A DNA stretch of 20,016 nt from Acetobacteraceae bacterium (GTDB lineage Bacteria; Pseudomonadota; Alphaproteobacteria; Acetobacterales; Acetobacteraceae). The translations under genes and the position numbers were made by a program. Below, one piece after another: positions 7,785 to 15,579 of this stretch (the stretch's first letter is position 1; every line of letters begins with the position of its first letter). The notes beneath the pieces are model-generated. The model did not search any database. It was not told the DNA's origin and worked only from the letters and a program-made list of their open reading frames with translations. The stretch is taken from the NCBI GenBank assembly GCA_947478535.1, contig CANJXD010000037.1, forward strand, positions 1 through 20,016, in the 5' to 3' direction.

Positions 7785-8501
7785 ATGGCTCGCATGTCCA
7801 AGCCGGTTTACTGGGTTGCTGCACTTGCCGGCTCCGCCGCCTGGTCCGGCGCCATCGTCGGCGTTACCAACATGCCGATGATGGTGCAGGCCGCCCTAGG
7901 CGGCATGGGCCTCGTCGCCGCCATCTGGGGCCACTCCGTCTATTTCCCGCGGGAAGAACGCGAAGCCGCACTGTTGGCGGCCGAGATCGCCGCCGGGCGC
8001 GCCCCCGCGGCGCCGGCCGCCCTGCCCGTCGGCAAGCCCCGCACCATCGTCTCCCGCCAGTCTCGCGACGCGATCATGGTGGCGGGCAACCCGCCGCTGC
8101 TGACGCATCCCTTCGAGGAAGCCGCCCGGATGGAAGCGCGCCGCCTGTCGGAGGCAATGACCGCCGCCGGCGTGTTCGGGCCGGTCACGGTGACGCTCGA
8201 CGAAGACGGCTCCGCCATCATCGCCCCGGTGCAGGCACGCGAAGGTGTGCGGGTTCCGGTGGATACGGTGCTGCGCTTCGTCACCTACGCCATCCAGGCC
8301 GATGGGCTGGTCGCCGAGGGCAGCCATGCCGGTGGCCAGTGGCCGGGCAAGGACCTGAAGGCGGCGATGGATGCGCATATCGCCGCGGCTCTGCCCGCCC
8401 CACCGACCGCGTCTGCCACCGCCGGTCAGTCTGCTGCCGGCATGATCGGAGCGGCGCCGCGGCCTGCCACGCCGGGCTGGGCGACGCCCCACACGGCCTG
8501 A
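7785..8501 (+). CDS. Unknown membrane-anchored protein, two N-terminal helices
   Basis: I do not recognise this 238-residue protein. Two hydrophobic segments at about residues 8-26 and 31-49 can form a membrane hairpin. A charged stretch (PREEREAALLAAEIAAG) and an Ala/Pro-rich linker follow (to about residue 85). A soluble segment (about 90-200) contains RRLSEAMTAAGVFGPVTVTL and APVQAREGVRVPVDTVLRFV and looks like a small folded domain. The Ala/Pro/Thr-rich tail (about 205-238) is probably disordered. It has its own promoter, a perfect AGGAGG and a hairpin after the stop, so it is a single-gene unit between gltX and the RTX gene. The predicted topology puts most of the protein on one side of the inner membrane. 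No catalytic motif is visible and no function is assigned. Confidence 0.85.
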   Translation: MARMSKPVYWVAALAGSAAWSGAIVGVTNMPMMVQAALGGMGLVAAIWGHSVYFPREEREAALLAAEIAAGRAPAAPAALPVGKPRTIVSRQSRDAIMVAGNPPLLTHPFEEAARMEARRLSEAMTAAGVFGPVTVTLDEDGSAIIAPVQAREGVRVPVDTVLRFVTYAIQADGLVAEGSHAGGQWPGKDLKAAMDAHIAAALPAPPTASATAGQSAAGMIGAAPRPATPGWATPHTA

Positions 8502-8545
8502 ACTGCCGGCTGAAACGCGGATGGGCACGCCCGTCCAGCCGATTG

Positions 8546-8576
8546 AATGGCGGTCCCGACACAGGGGCCGCCATTT
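8546..8576 (+). terminator. Hairpin terminator after the 7785 gene
   Basis: AATGGCGGTCCC (8546-8557) pairs with GGGGCCGCCATT (8564-8575) around the loop GACACA. All 12 positions pair, with one G-T wobble. The following T-run is only the three Ts at 8574-8576. The stem is strong but the tail is weak, so termination may be partial. It would partly insulate the RTX gene downstream. Confidence 0.65.
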
Positions 8577-8676
8577 CGCGTTCCAGTGCGTTGTGCTGCC
8601 CTCTCGATTAAGGGATTAGTCACACTTGGCGACGGCGTCCCCGGCAATGGACGTTCATGGGGGTTAGAGGCGGCAG

Positions 8677-11600
8677 ATGGCTTTTATCGTCGGCACCGAC
8701 CGCAGCGACACCATCACTCCGGGGTTCCAGAGTGAAAGCGTGATAGGCGGCGCGCCCACCTCCGGCTCCGACACCCTGGTCGGATTGCTGGGGGAGGATG
8801 TGCTCGACGGCTCCGCCGGCAACGACCAGTTGAATGGCGATGAGGGCAACGACACCCTCGTTGGCGGTGATGGCGCCGATACCCTGTTCGGCCTCGACAA
8901 TGAGGATCGCCTGTTCGGGGGCACCGGCGATGACAGCCTGTTCGGCGGCGCCGGCGCCGATTCCATCATCGCCGGGGAGGGTGCGGACACCGTCTTCGGC
9001 GGATCGGCCGATGACACCATCGATGGCAGCACCGGCAATGACCTGCTGTTCGGCGAGGGCGGCGCCAACAGCATCAATGGCGCGGATGGCGAGGATACGC
9101 TGAATGGCGGCTTCGACGGCGACCGCATGGATGGCGGCGCCGGGAATGACAGCCTCTATGGCGCTGAGGGCGCGGATTACCTCAGCGGCGCGGACGGCGC
9201 GGATACGCTGAATGGCGATGCCGCCGGAGATACGATCGACGGTGGCGCCGGCAATGACGTGATCTACGGCCTCACCGGGGCCGATGTGCTGCTGGGCGGC
9301 CTCGGGGATGACAACGTCTCCGGCGGCGATGACGCCGATACGATCGATGGCGGCGGCGGCAACGACCAGGTCAACGGCGAACAGGGCACGGACAGCCTCT
9401 CGGGCGGCGATGGGGATGACGTCATCTCGGCCGGGGTCGACAATGACACGATCTCCGGCGGCGCCGGCAATGACGGTGCCGATGGCGGTTCCGGGCAGGA
9501 CCTGCTGCGCGGCGATTCCGGCAATGACACGCTCTCGGGCGGCGATGCCGGCGATACGCTGCTGGGCGGCGCCGACAATGACCTGATGTCCGGCGATGGC
9601 AGCGCCGACCTGCTGGTCGGTGACGCCGGCGCCGATACGATGAATGGCGGCGCCGATGTCGATACCCTCGATGGTGGCGATGGCGATGACAACCTGAATG
9701 GCGGGGCGAGCGCCGACAGTGTCTGGGGCGGGGCGGGCAATGACTTCCTGCTTGGCGGCGACGACGCCGATACGCTGCGCGGCGCCGCGGGCAATGACAC
9801 GCTGAACGGCGGCGCCGGGTATGAGCTGCTCGATGGCGGCGACGGCGATGACTACATCAGCAATGGCGCGGGCGAAGACCGGATCGATGGCGGCGCCGGC
9901 ATCGACCGGCTCGACATCCGCAGCGTCACCGGCGCGCCGGTCAATTCGGTCTTCGTCGTCGATCTGCCCAATTTCCTCTTCGGCACCGGCGCCTTCGCGA
10001 CCGGGGGCATCGCCAATATCGAGGAAGTGAACGGCAGCGACTACCGCGACAGCATCATCGGCAACGCCACCGACAACCGCTTCTTCGGTGGGCTCGGCGC
10101 GGACACGCTCGCGGGCGGCGGCGGGGCGGACAGCCTCTATGGCGAAGCCGATGGCGGCATGCTGCTCGGCGATGACGGCAACGACATCCTCGATGCCGGC
10201 ACCGGCGCCTCCACCCTGCAGGGCGGCGCGGGCAATGACCTGCTGGCGGGTAGCGGTTTGGCCGATTCGCTGCTCGGTGGCGATGACGCGGATACGCTCG
10301 CCGGCGGCCTCGGCAATGACACGCTCGCCGGCGGCTCGGGCAGCGACATCCTCTCCTACCGCAACGCCCAGGCCGGGATTGTCGCGGACCTCACCACCGG
10401 GACGGGCAATGACGGGTCCGGCGGCATCGACAGCATTTCGGGCTTCGAGGGTGTGTTTGGCAGCGAGGGTGGCGACAGCATCCGCGGTGATGCCTCCGCC
10501 AACCTGCTCGCCGGCTTCGCCTCCGCCGATACGCTGGCGGGCGGGGCGGATGCCGATACGCTGCTCGGCGGGGCCGGGACGGATAGCCTCTCCGGCGAGG
10601 ATGGCACGGACAGCCTCGATGGCGGCGATGGCGCGGATTGGCTCGATGGCGGCATCGGCAACGACACGCTGTTCGGCAATCTCGGCGCGGACAGCATCTC
10701 CGGCGGCGGCGGTGCCGATAGCCTTTCGGGCGGTGACGGCGCGGATTGGCTGGATGGCAGCTTCGGCAATGACACGCTGCTGGGGGGGCTGGAGGCGGAT
10801 AGCCTGATCGGCGGCGATGGCGCGGATAGCCTGGCCGGCGGTGGCGGGGCCGATTGGATCGATGGTGGGCTCGGCAATGACACCGCGCGCGCGGATGCCG
10901 GCGCCGCCACCCTCCTCGGCGGCGATGGCCTCGATTCGCTGTTCGGCGGCGCTGGCGCCTTGCTGGATGGCGGCGAGGGCGACGACTACCTCGAAGGCGG
11001 CGCGACGCTGATCGGCGGCCTCGGCAATGACATGCTGATCGGCTCCACCGGCGCGTTGCTGGATGGCGGGGCGGGTGGGGATTTCCTGTCCGGTGGCGCG
11101 ACGCTGATCGGCGGCGACGGCAATGACAGCGTGACGGGCGACGCCAACAGCGTCTCCCTGTCCGCTGGCCTGGGGGATGACACGATCGGCGGCTCCGCCG
11201 GCCTGCTCGACGGCGGCGGCGGCAATGACCGACTTTCCGGTGGCGCCACCCTGCTCGGCGGCGATGGCGATGACACGCTGGGCGGTGGCCCCGCCACCAC
11301 GCGCTTCGAAGGCGGGCTCGGCAACGACATCCTGGTCGGCGGCACCGGCGCGGCGACGCTCTCGGGCGGCGGCGGCAATGACACCATCAGCCTGAACGGC
11401 CCCGCGCTTGCGGAGGGCGACGGCGGGGACGATCTGCTGCGGAACTTCGCCAGTCAGGCCGTCACGCTGCGCGGCGGCGATGGCAATGACACCATCCTCG
11501 GCGGCATGCTGGGCGATCGGCTTGGTGGCGGGGCGGGCGATGATTCGATCCGCGCCGATTTCGGCGCTGCCTCCATCGATGGTGGCGAAGGCGCGGATAC

Positions 11601-12894
11601 GCTGGAATCCTTCGGCTTCGCCTCCACCATGATCGGCGGCGCTGGGAATGACCTGCTGCGCCCGACCGGCGGGTCGGACTTCCTTGATGGCGGGGATGGC
11701 GATGACACGATCGAGGGCGGCGGCGCCGGGCTGATCGGCGCCGCGGGCAATGACAGCATCCTCGCCGGGGCTTCGAATGACTGGCTCTACGGCGGCACCG
11801 GGAACGACACGCTGGTGGGCGGTGCCGGGAATGACAGTTTCCACGGCAATTCCGGCGCCGACAGCATGGTCGGCGGCACCGGGGATGATGCCTATCGCGT
11901 GGACGATGCGGCCGACACCATCCTCGAACTCCCGGGTGGCGGCACCGACTGGGTGGTGATTACCGCGGACCATACGCTCGGCGACAATATCGAGCACCTC
12001 TACATGGCGGCCGGGATCGCCGGGGGCTCTGCCTCCGCCGGCACCGGGAATAGCGGCGCCAACATCATGATCGGCAATGAATTCGCCAACCGCATCGACG
12101 GGCAGGCCGGGGATGACACGCTGGCGGCGGGCGCGGGCAATGACACGGTCCTCGGTGGGGACGGCAATGACCTGATCTACGCCCATGAAGGCGCCGATAC
12201 CGTGCTGGGTGGCGCTGGCAATGACACCGTCGAGCCCGGCGAGGGCGCCGACATCGTCTTCGGCGAGGCCGGCAATGACAGCCTGTTCGGCGGCTGGGAT
12301 GGTAGCGGGGATACGCTGAATGGCGGCGACGGCGCCGACACGCTCAACGGCTTCACCGGCTTCGACTGGATGGTGGGTGGCGCCGGCAATGACGTGTTCT
12401 ATGCCAGCCAGCAGCAGGACTGGGTGTTCGAGGAAGCCGGCGGCGGGATCGATACCGTCCTCTCCGATGCCGCCGATGGCTACTACCTGTTCGAGAACGT
12501 CGAGAACCTGACGCTGATCGGCATCTCCCCCTATGGCGTTGGCAATGGGCTGGCGAATGTCATCACCGGCAATGTCGCGCAGAACACGCTGATCGGCGGC
12601 GGCGGCGACGATACGCTGGATGGCGGGCTCGGCACCGACGTGCTGTGGGGTGAATCCGGTGCGGATGACTTCGTCATCACGCGCGGCAATGGCTTCGAGA
12701 CGATCGGCGATTTCGCGCCCGGCGTGGATGACCTGATCCTGAAGGGCTTCGGCCTGTCCAGCGTGGCGGAGGCCAAGGCGGCAATGACGCAGGTCGGGCC
12801 GCATATCCTGCTCGACCTCGGCGGCGGCGATATCGTGCACATCCGCAACGTGCAGATCAGCGACCTCAACGGCTCGAACATCGAGTTCCAGTAG
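8677..12894 (+). CDS. Large RTX calcium-binding repeat protein, probable type I secretion substrate
   Basis: The 1405-residue protein consists almost entirely of glycine/aspartate nonapeptides of the RTX type (GGxGxDxLx; for example GGAGNDTLN), which bind calcium and fold as parallel beta-rolls outside the cell. There is no N-terminal signal peptide. The C-terminus (GDFAPGVDDLILKGFG, then LDLGGGDIVHIRN and LNGSNIEFQ) resembles the terminal secretion region of type I substrates. Non-repeat spacers interrupt the array at about residues 409-468, 556-618, 1075-1145 and 1240-1310; the last two carry the common ENLTL/GTGN type. I see no protease, lipase, cadherin or toxin domain, so a structural, adhesin-like or surface-layer role is a guess. 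GAGG (8667-8670) is a possible RBS for the ATG at 8677. No ABC exporter, membrane-fusion protein or TolC is in the window. The antisense strand is open in register throughout. Confidence 0.93.
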   Translation: MAFIVGTDRSDTITPGFQSESVIGGAPTSGSDTLVGLLGEDVLDGSAGNDQLNGDEGNDTLVGGDGADTLFGLDNEDRLFGGTGDDSLFGGAGADSIIAGEGADTVFGGSADDTIDGSTGNDLLFGEGGANSINGADGEDTLNGGFDGDRMDGGAGNDSLYGAEGADYLSGADGADTLNGDAAGDTIDGGAGNDVIYGLTGADVLLGGLGDDNVSGGDDADTIDGGGGNDQVNGEQGTDSLSGGDGDDVISAGVDNDTISGGAGNDGADGGSGQDLLRGDSGNDTLSGGDAGDTLLGGADNDLMSGDGSADLLVGDAGADTMNGGADVDTLDGGDGDDNLNGGASADSVWGGAGNDFLLGGDDADTLRGAAGNDTLNGGAGYELLDGGDGDDYISNGAGEDRIDGGAGIDRLDIRSVTGAPVNSVFVVDLPNFLFGTGAFATGGIANIEEVNGSDYRDSIIGNATDNRFFGGLGADTLAGGGGADSLYGEADGGMLLGDDGNDILDAGTGASTLQGGAGNDLLAGSGLADSLLGGDDADTLAGGLGNDTLAGGSGSDILSYRNAQAGIVADLTTGTGNDGSGGIDSISGFEGVFGSEGGDSIRGDASANLLAGFASADTLAGGADADTLLGGAGTDSLSGEDGTDSLDGGDGADWLDGGIGNDTLFGNLGADSISGGGGADSLSGGDGADWLDGSFGNDTLLGGLEADSLIGGDGADSLAGGGGADWIDGGLGNDTARADAGAATLLGGDGLDSLFGGAGALLDGGEGDDYLEGGATLIGGLGNDMLIGSTGALLDGGAGGDFLSGGATLIGGDGNDSVTGDANSVSLSAGLGDDTIGGSAGLLDGGGGNDRLSGGATLLGGDGDDTLGGGPATTRFEGGLGNDILVGGTGAATLSGGGGNDTISLNGPALAEGDGGDDLLRNFASQAVTLRGGDGNDTILGGMLGDRLGGGAGDDSIRADFGAASIDGGEGADTLESFGFASTMIGGAGNDLLRPTGGSDFLDGGDGDDTIEGGGAGLIGAAGNDSILAGASNDWLYGGTGNDTLVGGAGNDSFHGNSGADSMVGGTGDDAYRVDDAADTILELPGGGTDWVVITADHTLGDNIEHLYMAAGIAGGSASAGTGNSGANIMIGNEFANRIDGQAGDDTLAAGAGNDTVLGGDGNDLIYAHEGADTVLGGAGNDTVEPGEGADIVFGEAGNDSLFGGWDGSGDTLNGGDGADTLNGFTGFDWMVGGAGNDVFYASQQQDWVFEEAGGGIDTVLSDAADGYYLFENVENLTLIGISPYGVGNGLANVITGNVAQNTLIGGGGDDTLDGGLGTDVLWGESGADDFVITRGNGFETIGDFAPGVDDLILKGFGLSSVAEAKAAMTQVGPHILLDLGGGDIVHIRNVQISDLNGSNIEFQ
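10624..10947 (+). repeat. Three 108-bp tandem repeats inside the RTX gene
   Basis: Units starting at 10624, 10732 and 10840 each encode 36 residues, which is four RTX nonapeptides. Each opens with GxGADW(L/I)DG followed by xxGNDT. The first two units are closest, and the third diverges toward its end. Exact 108-base spacing shows recent segmental duplication rather than independent drift of nonamers. Confidence 0.8.
10963..11277 (+). repeat. Three 24-residue RTX blocks with a shortened repeat
   Basis: Blocks at 10963-11034, 11059-11130 and 11206-11277 each encode LDGGxGxDx, then a six-residue LxGGAT, then LxGGxGxDx. The six-residue piece lacks the calcium-binding Asp and breaks the nonamer phase. 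The spacing between blocks is irregular (32 and 49 residues from start to start). Confidence 0.75.
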
Positions 12895-13779
12895 CCGCTC
12901 TCGCGGGGCAACCACCCTGCAGGCCCGCGACGCGGCGCGGGCCAGCACGATCATGCGCCGCGCAGCGACCGCCCCGGTCGCGGCGTCGCCCGCCAGCGAG
13001 GCGACGAGCGGATTTGTGGTCACCGCGCTGACCGCGGCGCTGATCGCGACATCGGCAGCGGCCACCGCCCCGGCCTCGAACAGGGTGCGCCGCAGCAGGC
13101 GCAGCGTGCCAGCGAAGCCGGGGCGCAGCCCGTGGATCGCGGCGACGTCCCGCACCAGGCGCAGGCCGCGCCAGGCGATGAACAGACCATCCAGCGCCGG
13201 GGAAGGCACCACCGCCGTCGCCGCCAGGGATTGCAGCGCGGCAGCGCGGCCGGCGGCGCCGACGGCACGATCCAGCTCCGCCAGCGGCCCGGCTTCCAGC
13301 AGGGCCAGCAGGGTCGGCAAATCCGGCGCCTGGCGCAGCGCCGGCAGCACCGGGGCGGCCTGCGGAACGGTTGCGGCCCAGGCGAGCACGGCCTTGCGGG
13401 CTTCCCCAAAGTCTCCGCGCGCCACGGCCGCCCGACCGCGCTCGACCGTCGCCAGCCCCATCAACCCGCGTAATTCCCGCAGCACCGCGAGGGCGATCAG
13501 CCCATAGCCGAGGCCAGCGACGCCCAGCGTCAGCCAACCCAGGGCCGCGCCGCGCGCGAACTGGTCCGCGACGAAGCCCGCGACATCGATGGCCGAAAGC
13601 CCCACCAGCAGCACGCCGATGCCGGAGGCCGCGAGCGCGGGCGCTGACCAGCGGCGCGGGGCTGGCGGCGGGGCCACCGCCACCACCGCCTGTTCCCAGC
13701 CAAGATCAAGCCGCGCCGAGGGGCGGGTGGCGGCCTCCTCGATCACGCGCGGCCCGCGCGGCAGCGTGGGTTGGGTCAC
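12895..13779 (-). CDS. ycjF: YcjF-like membrane protein (DUF697/TIGR01620), C-terminus without its own stop
   Basis: This is the conserved 295-residue part of a longer open frame. After a Pro-rich N-terminus, two membrane helices are visible at about residues 46-70 and 79-101. A soluble helical region and the DUF697-like ending (AISAAVSAVTTNPLVASLAG, then AARRMIVLARAASRACR) follow. Members of this family usually end a few residues after a CRPxP-type motif. Here the sequence reads ACRVVAPRER and runs on without a stop into the antisense of the RTX gene, staying open to 8620. The end given is therefore the RTX stop codon boundary, not a true stop. The start is a GTG at 13779 overlapping the ycjX stop by 4 bases (GTGA). 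YcjX-YcjF pairs are linked to envelope stress in E. coli; the role here is inferred from pairing only. Confidence 0.75.
12922..12943. other. Perfect GC inverted repeat downstream of the RTX stop
   Basis: GGCCCGCG (12922-12929) and CGCGGGCC (12936-12943) are perfect complements around ACGCGG. The hairpin begins 27 bases after the RTX stop and lies within the 3' coding part of ycjF. There is no T-run on either side. It could slow or end the two convergent transcripts, or protect the RTX mRNA 3' end, but a GC-rich coding sequence can give such palindromes by chance. Confidence 0.4.
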
Positions 13780-15173
13780 AGCAGGTCTCCGATCAGCGTC
13801 GCCAGCAGGGCATCCATTCCCAGATGGGGAATGCCCGCCCCGCCGTCACCCACCAGGCGTGGTGGCTGGAAGGCGGGCATCTCGAAGAAGGGCGCGTCCC
13901 AGAACTCCGCGCCGGGACGGCGGGAGGGCACTTCCCCGGGATAGACCGGCGTCAGCCGCCCATCGCGCATCAGCACGCCGCGCACGGCGCCGACGGGGCG
14001 GCCTTCCAGCAGGGCGACCGTATCCTCGGTGCAGCGCATGGCAGCGATGGCATGGACGGAACTGGCGGCTCCCCCCAACGGGATCCCACCCTGGCCCACC
14101 AGATCCCCCAGCAGCCCCAGCAGCGCATCCCGGGCGCGAGCGGGGACGTGGTCCGCCTTGGTCGCGGCAAAGGCGACGCGGCGCACACCCTGGCCCGTCA
14201 ACAGGTCGATCCAGCCACCCCCGCGCCGGAGGGCGCCGGCGATGGCGGCCAGGGCCTCCGCCGTATCGTCGAACACCTCCTGCCCCGCATGCAGGGCGCC
14301 GAGCGCATCGACCAGCACGGCCTGGCGATGGAAGCGGCGGAAGAAGGGGTCGAAGAAATTGGCGCGCTGGTCCGCGAGATAGGCCGCATGGCGCCGCGCC
14401 ATCAACTGGGCCAGCGCCCCGCCATGGCCATCCGGCAGCGGGAAGAACCACAGCAGCGGCGCCTCCCCGCGCGGGCCGGGGTTCATGGCGCGGCCGGGCT
14501 GGAGGAAGCGGAACCCCATCCCATCCCGCAGCCGCAACAGCGCGTCCCGGTACAGCGTGAAGCCCTGCCGGGCCAAGGCTTCCTCCGCCCCCGCCTGCGC
14601 CGGCAGCGCATCGACGAACCGGAGGAACTCCGCCGCCGCCGCCGCTCGCTGGCCGCGCCGCAGCCGCGCCAGCGTCTCCGCTGACCAGTCGCGGTAGGAT
14701 TGCTCCAGCATCGGCAGGTCGAGCAGCCATTCGCCGGGGTAGTCCAGCAATTCGAGGGTGACGCGCCGGTCCCCCGCCAGCAGCCCGCGCGCCTGGCCGA
14801 GCCATGACGCCGGCGCCACGGTCAGCGTCATCTCCAGCGTCGAGAGGTCTTCCGTCCGCCCCGGCCAGTGCGGTGGATCCGCCGCCAGGGCCGCGAGGTG
14901 GCCGGCCGCGTCGAAGCGCGGCGTCGCCTCCACGCCGGAGGGCACGAGCCTGGCGCCAAGCAGCCGCCCGCCGCAGGCCGCTTCCAGCGCCGGCAGGGTG
15001 CGCGCGCCCTGCCCCGCCGCCAGCAGGTTCGCCACCAGCGAGGTCAGGAACACCGTCTTGCCGGCCCGGGAAAGTCCCGTGACGGCCAGCCGCACCCGGT
15101 CCCGCCCCACCATCGCCCGCGCCAGGTCGGACACGCCCGCCAGCGCGTCCTCGACCGGCGCGAGAAGGGTCAC
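13776..15173 (-). CDS. ycjX: YcjX-like P-loop GTPase family protein (DUF463)
   Basis: This 465-residue cytoplasmic protein has a Walker A motif GLSRAGKT at residues 33-40, the G3-like LLDYPGEWLLDLP around 142-154, and a TKAD specificity motif in FAATKADHVPARAR around residue 325. This set identifies the YcjX/DUF463 family of nucleotide-binding proteins. In E. coli YcjX belongs to the phage-shock regulon; its biochemical role is not settled. Near the end, PAFQPPRLVGDGGAGIPHLG and the C-terminal LLATLIGDLL match the helix expected in the family. The start is a GTG at 15173, 10 bases after the gloA stop. The stop overlaps the ycjF GTG by 4 bases, so YcjX and YcjF are translationally coupled. Family membership is confident; the cellular function is not known from sequence. 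Confidence 0.88.
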   Translation of the reverse strand: MTLLAPVEDALAGVSDLARAMVGRDRVRLAVTGLSRAGKTVFLTSLVANLLAAGQGARTLPALEAACGGRLLGARLVPSGVEATPRFDAAGHLAALAADPPHWPGRTEDLSTLEMTLTVAPASWLGQARGLLAGDRRVTLELLDYPGEWLLDLPMLEQSYRDWSAETLARLRRGQRAAAAAEFLRFVDALPAQAGAEEALARQGFTLYRDALLRLRDGMGFRFLQPGRAMNPGPRGEAPLLWFFPLPDGHGGALAQLMARRHAAYLADQRANFFDPFFRRFHRQAVLVDALGALHAGQEVFDDTAEALAAIAGALRRGGGWIDLLTGQGVRRVAFAATKADHVPARARDALLGLLGDLVGQGGIPLGGAASSVHAIAAMRCTEDTVALLEGRPVGAVRGVLMRDGRLTPVYPGEVPSRRPGAEFWDAPFFEMPAFQPPRLVGDGGAGIPHLGMDALLATLIGDLL

Positions 15174-15183
15174 GACGGGTGCG

Positions 15184-15575
<392 letters not shown>

Positions 15576-15579
<4 letters not shown>

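Larger units (their letters stand above)
8620..12894 (-). other. Antisense open frame continuing ycjF through the RTX gene
   Basis: The ycjF frame has no stop until 8620-8622, giving an uninterrupted 1719-codon minus-strand ORF from 13779. Over the RTX gene the antisense codons are exactly in register with the sense codons, so a stop would need a TTA, CTA or TCA codon in the RTX gene, and none occurs. The encoded sequence is repetitive (RVIAxAAxxxI-like), simply the complement of the RTX nonamers. I regard it as a by-product of codon bias rather than an evolved domain. It would nevertheless be translated if ycjF mRNA extends this far. Confidence 0.5.

Noticed and set aside
8577..8676. Promoter for the RTX gene
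   Set aside because: A TTGTGC with GATTAG 17 bases on was considered, but both hexamers match only half of the consensus; I cannot support a specific promoter.
8677..12894. Dense short DNA repeats that could look like a CRISPR or satellite array
   Set aside because: The period is 27 bases and always in frame, with no unique spacers; it encodes RTX nonapeptides in one long frame.
13371..14684. 437-codon plus-strand open frame opposite ycjX
   Set aside because: ycjX on the other strand has P-loop and TKAD motifs; this frame is low-complexity and overlaps both ycjF and ycjX.
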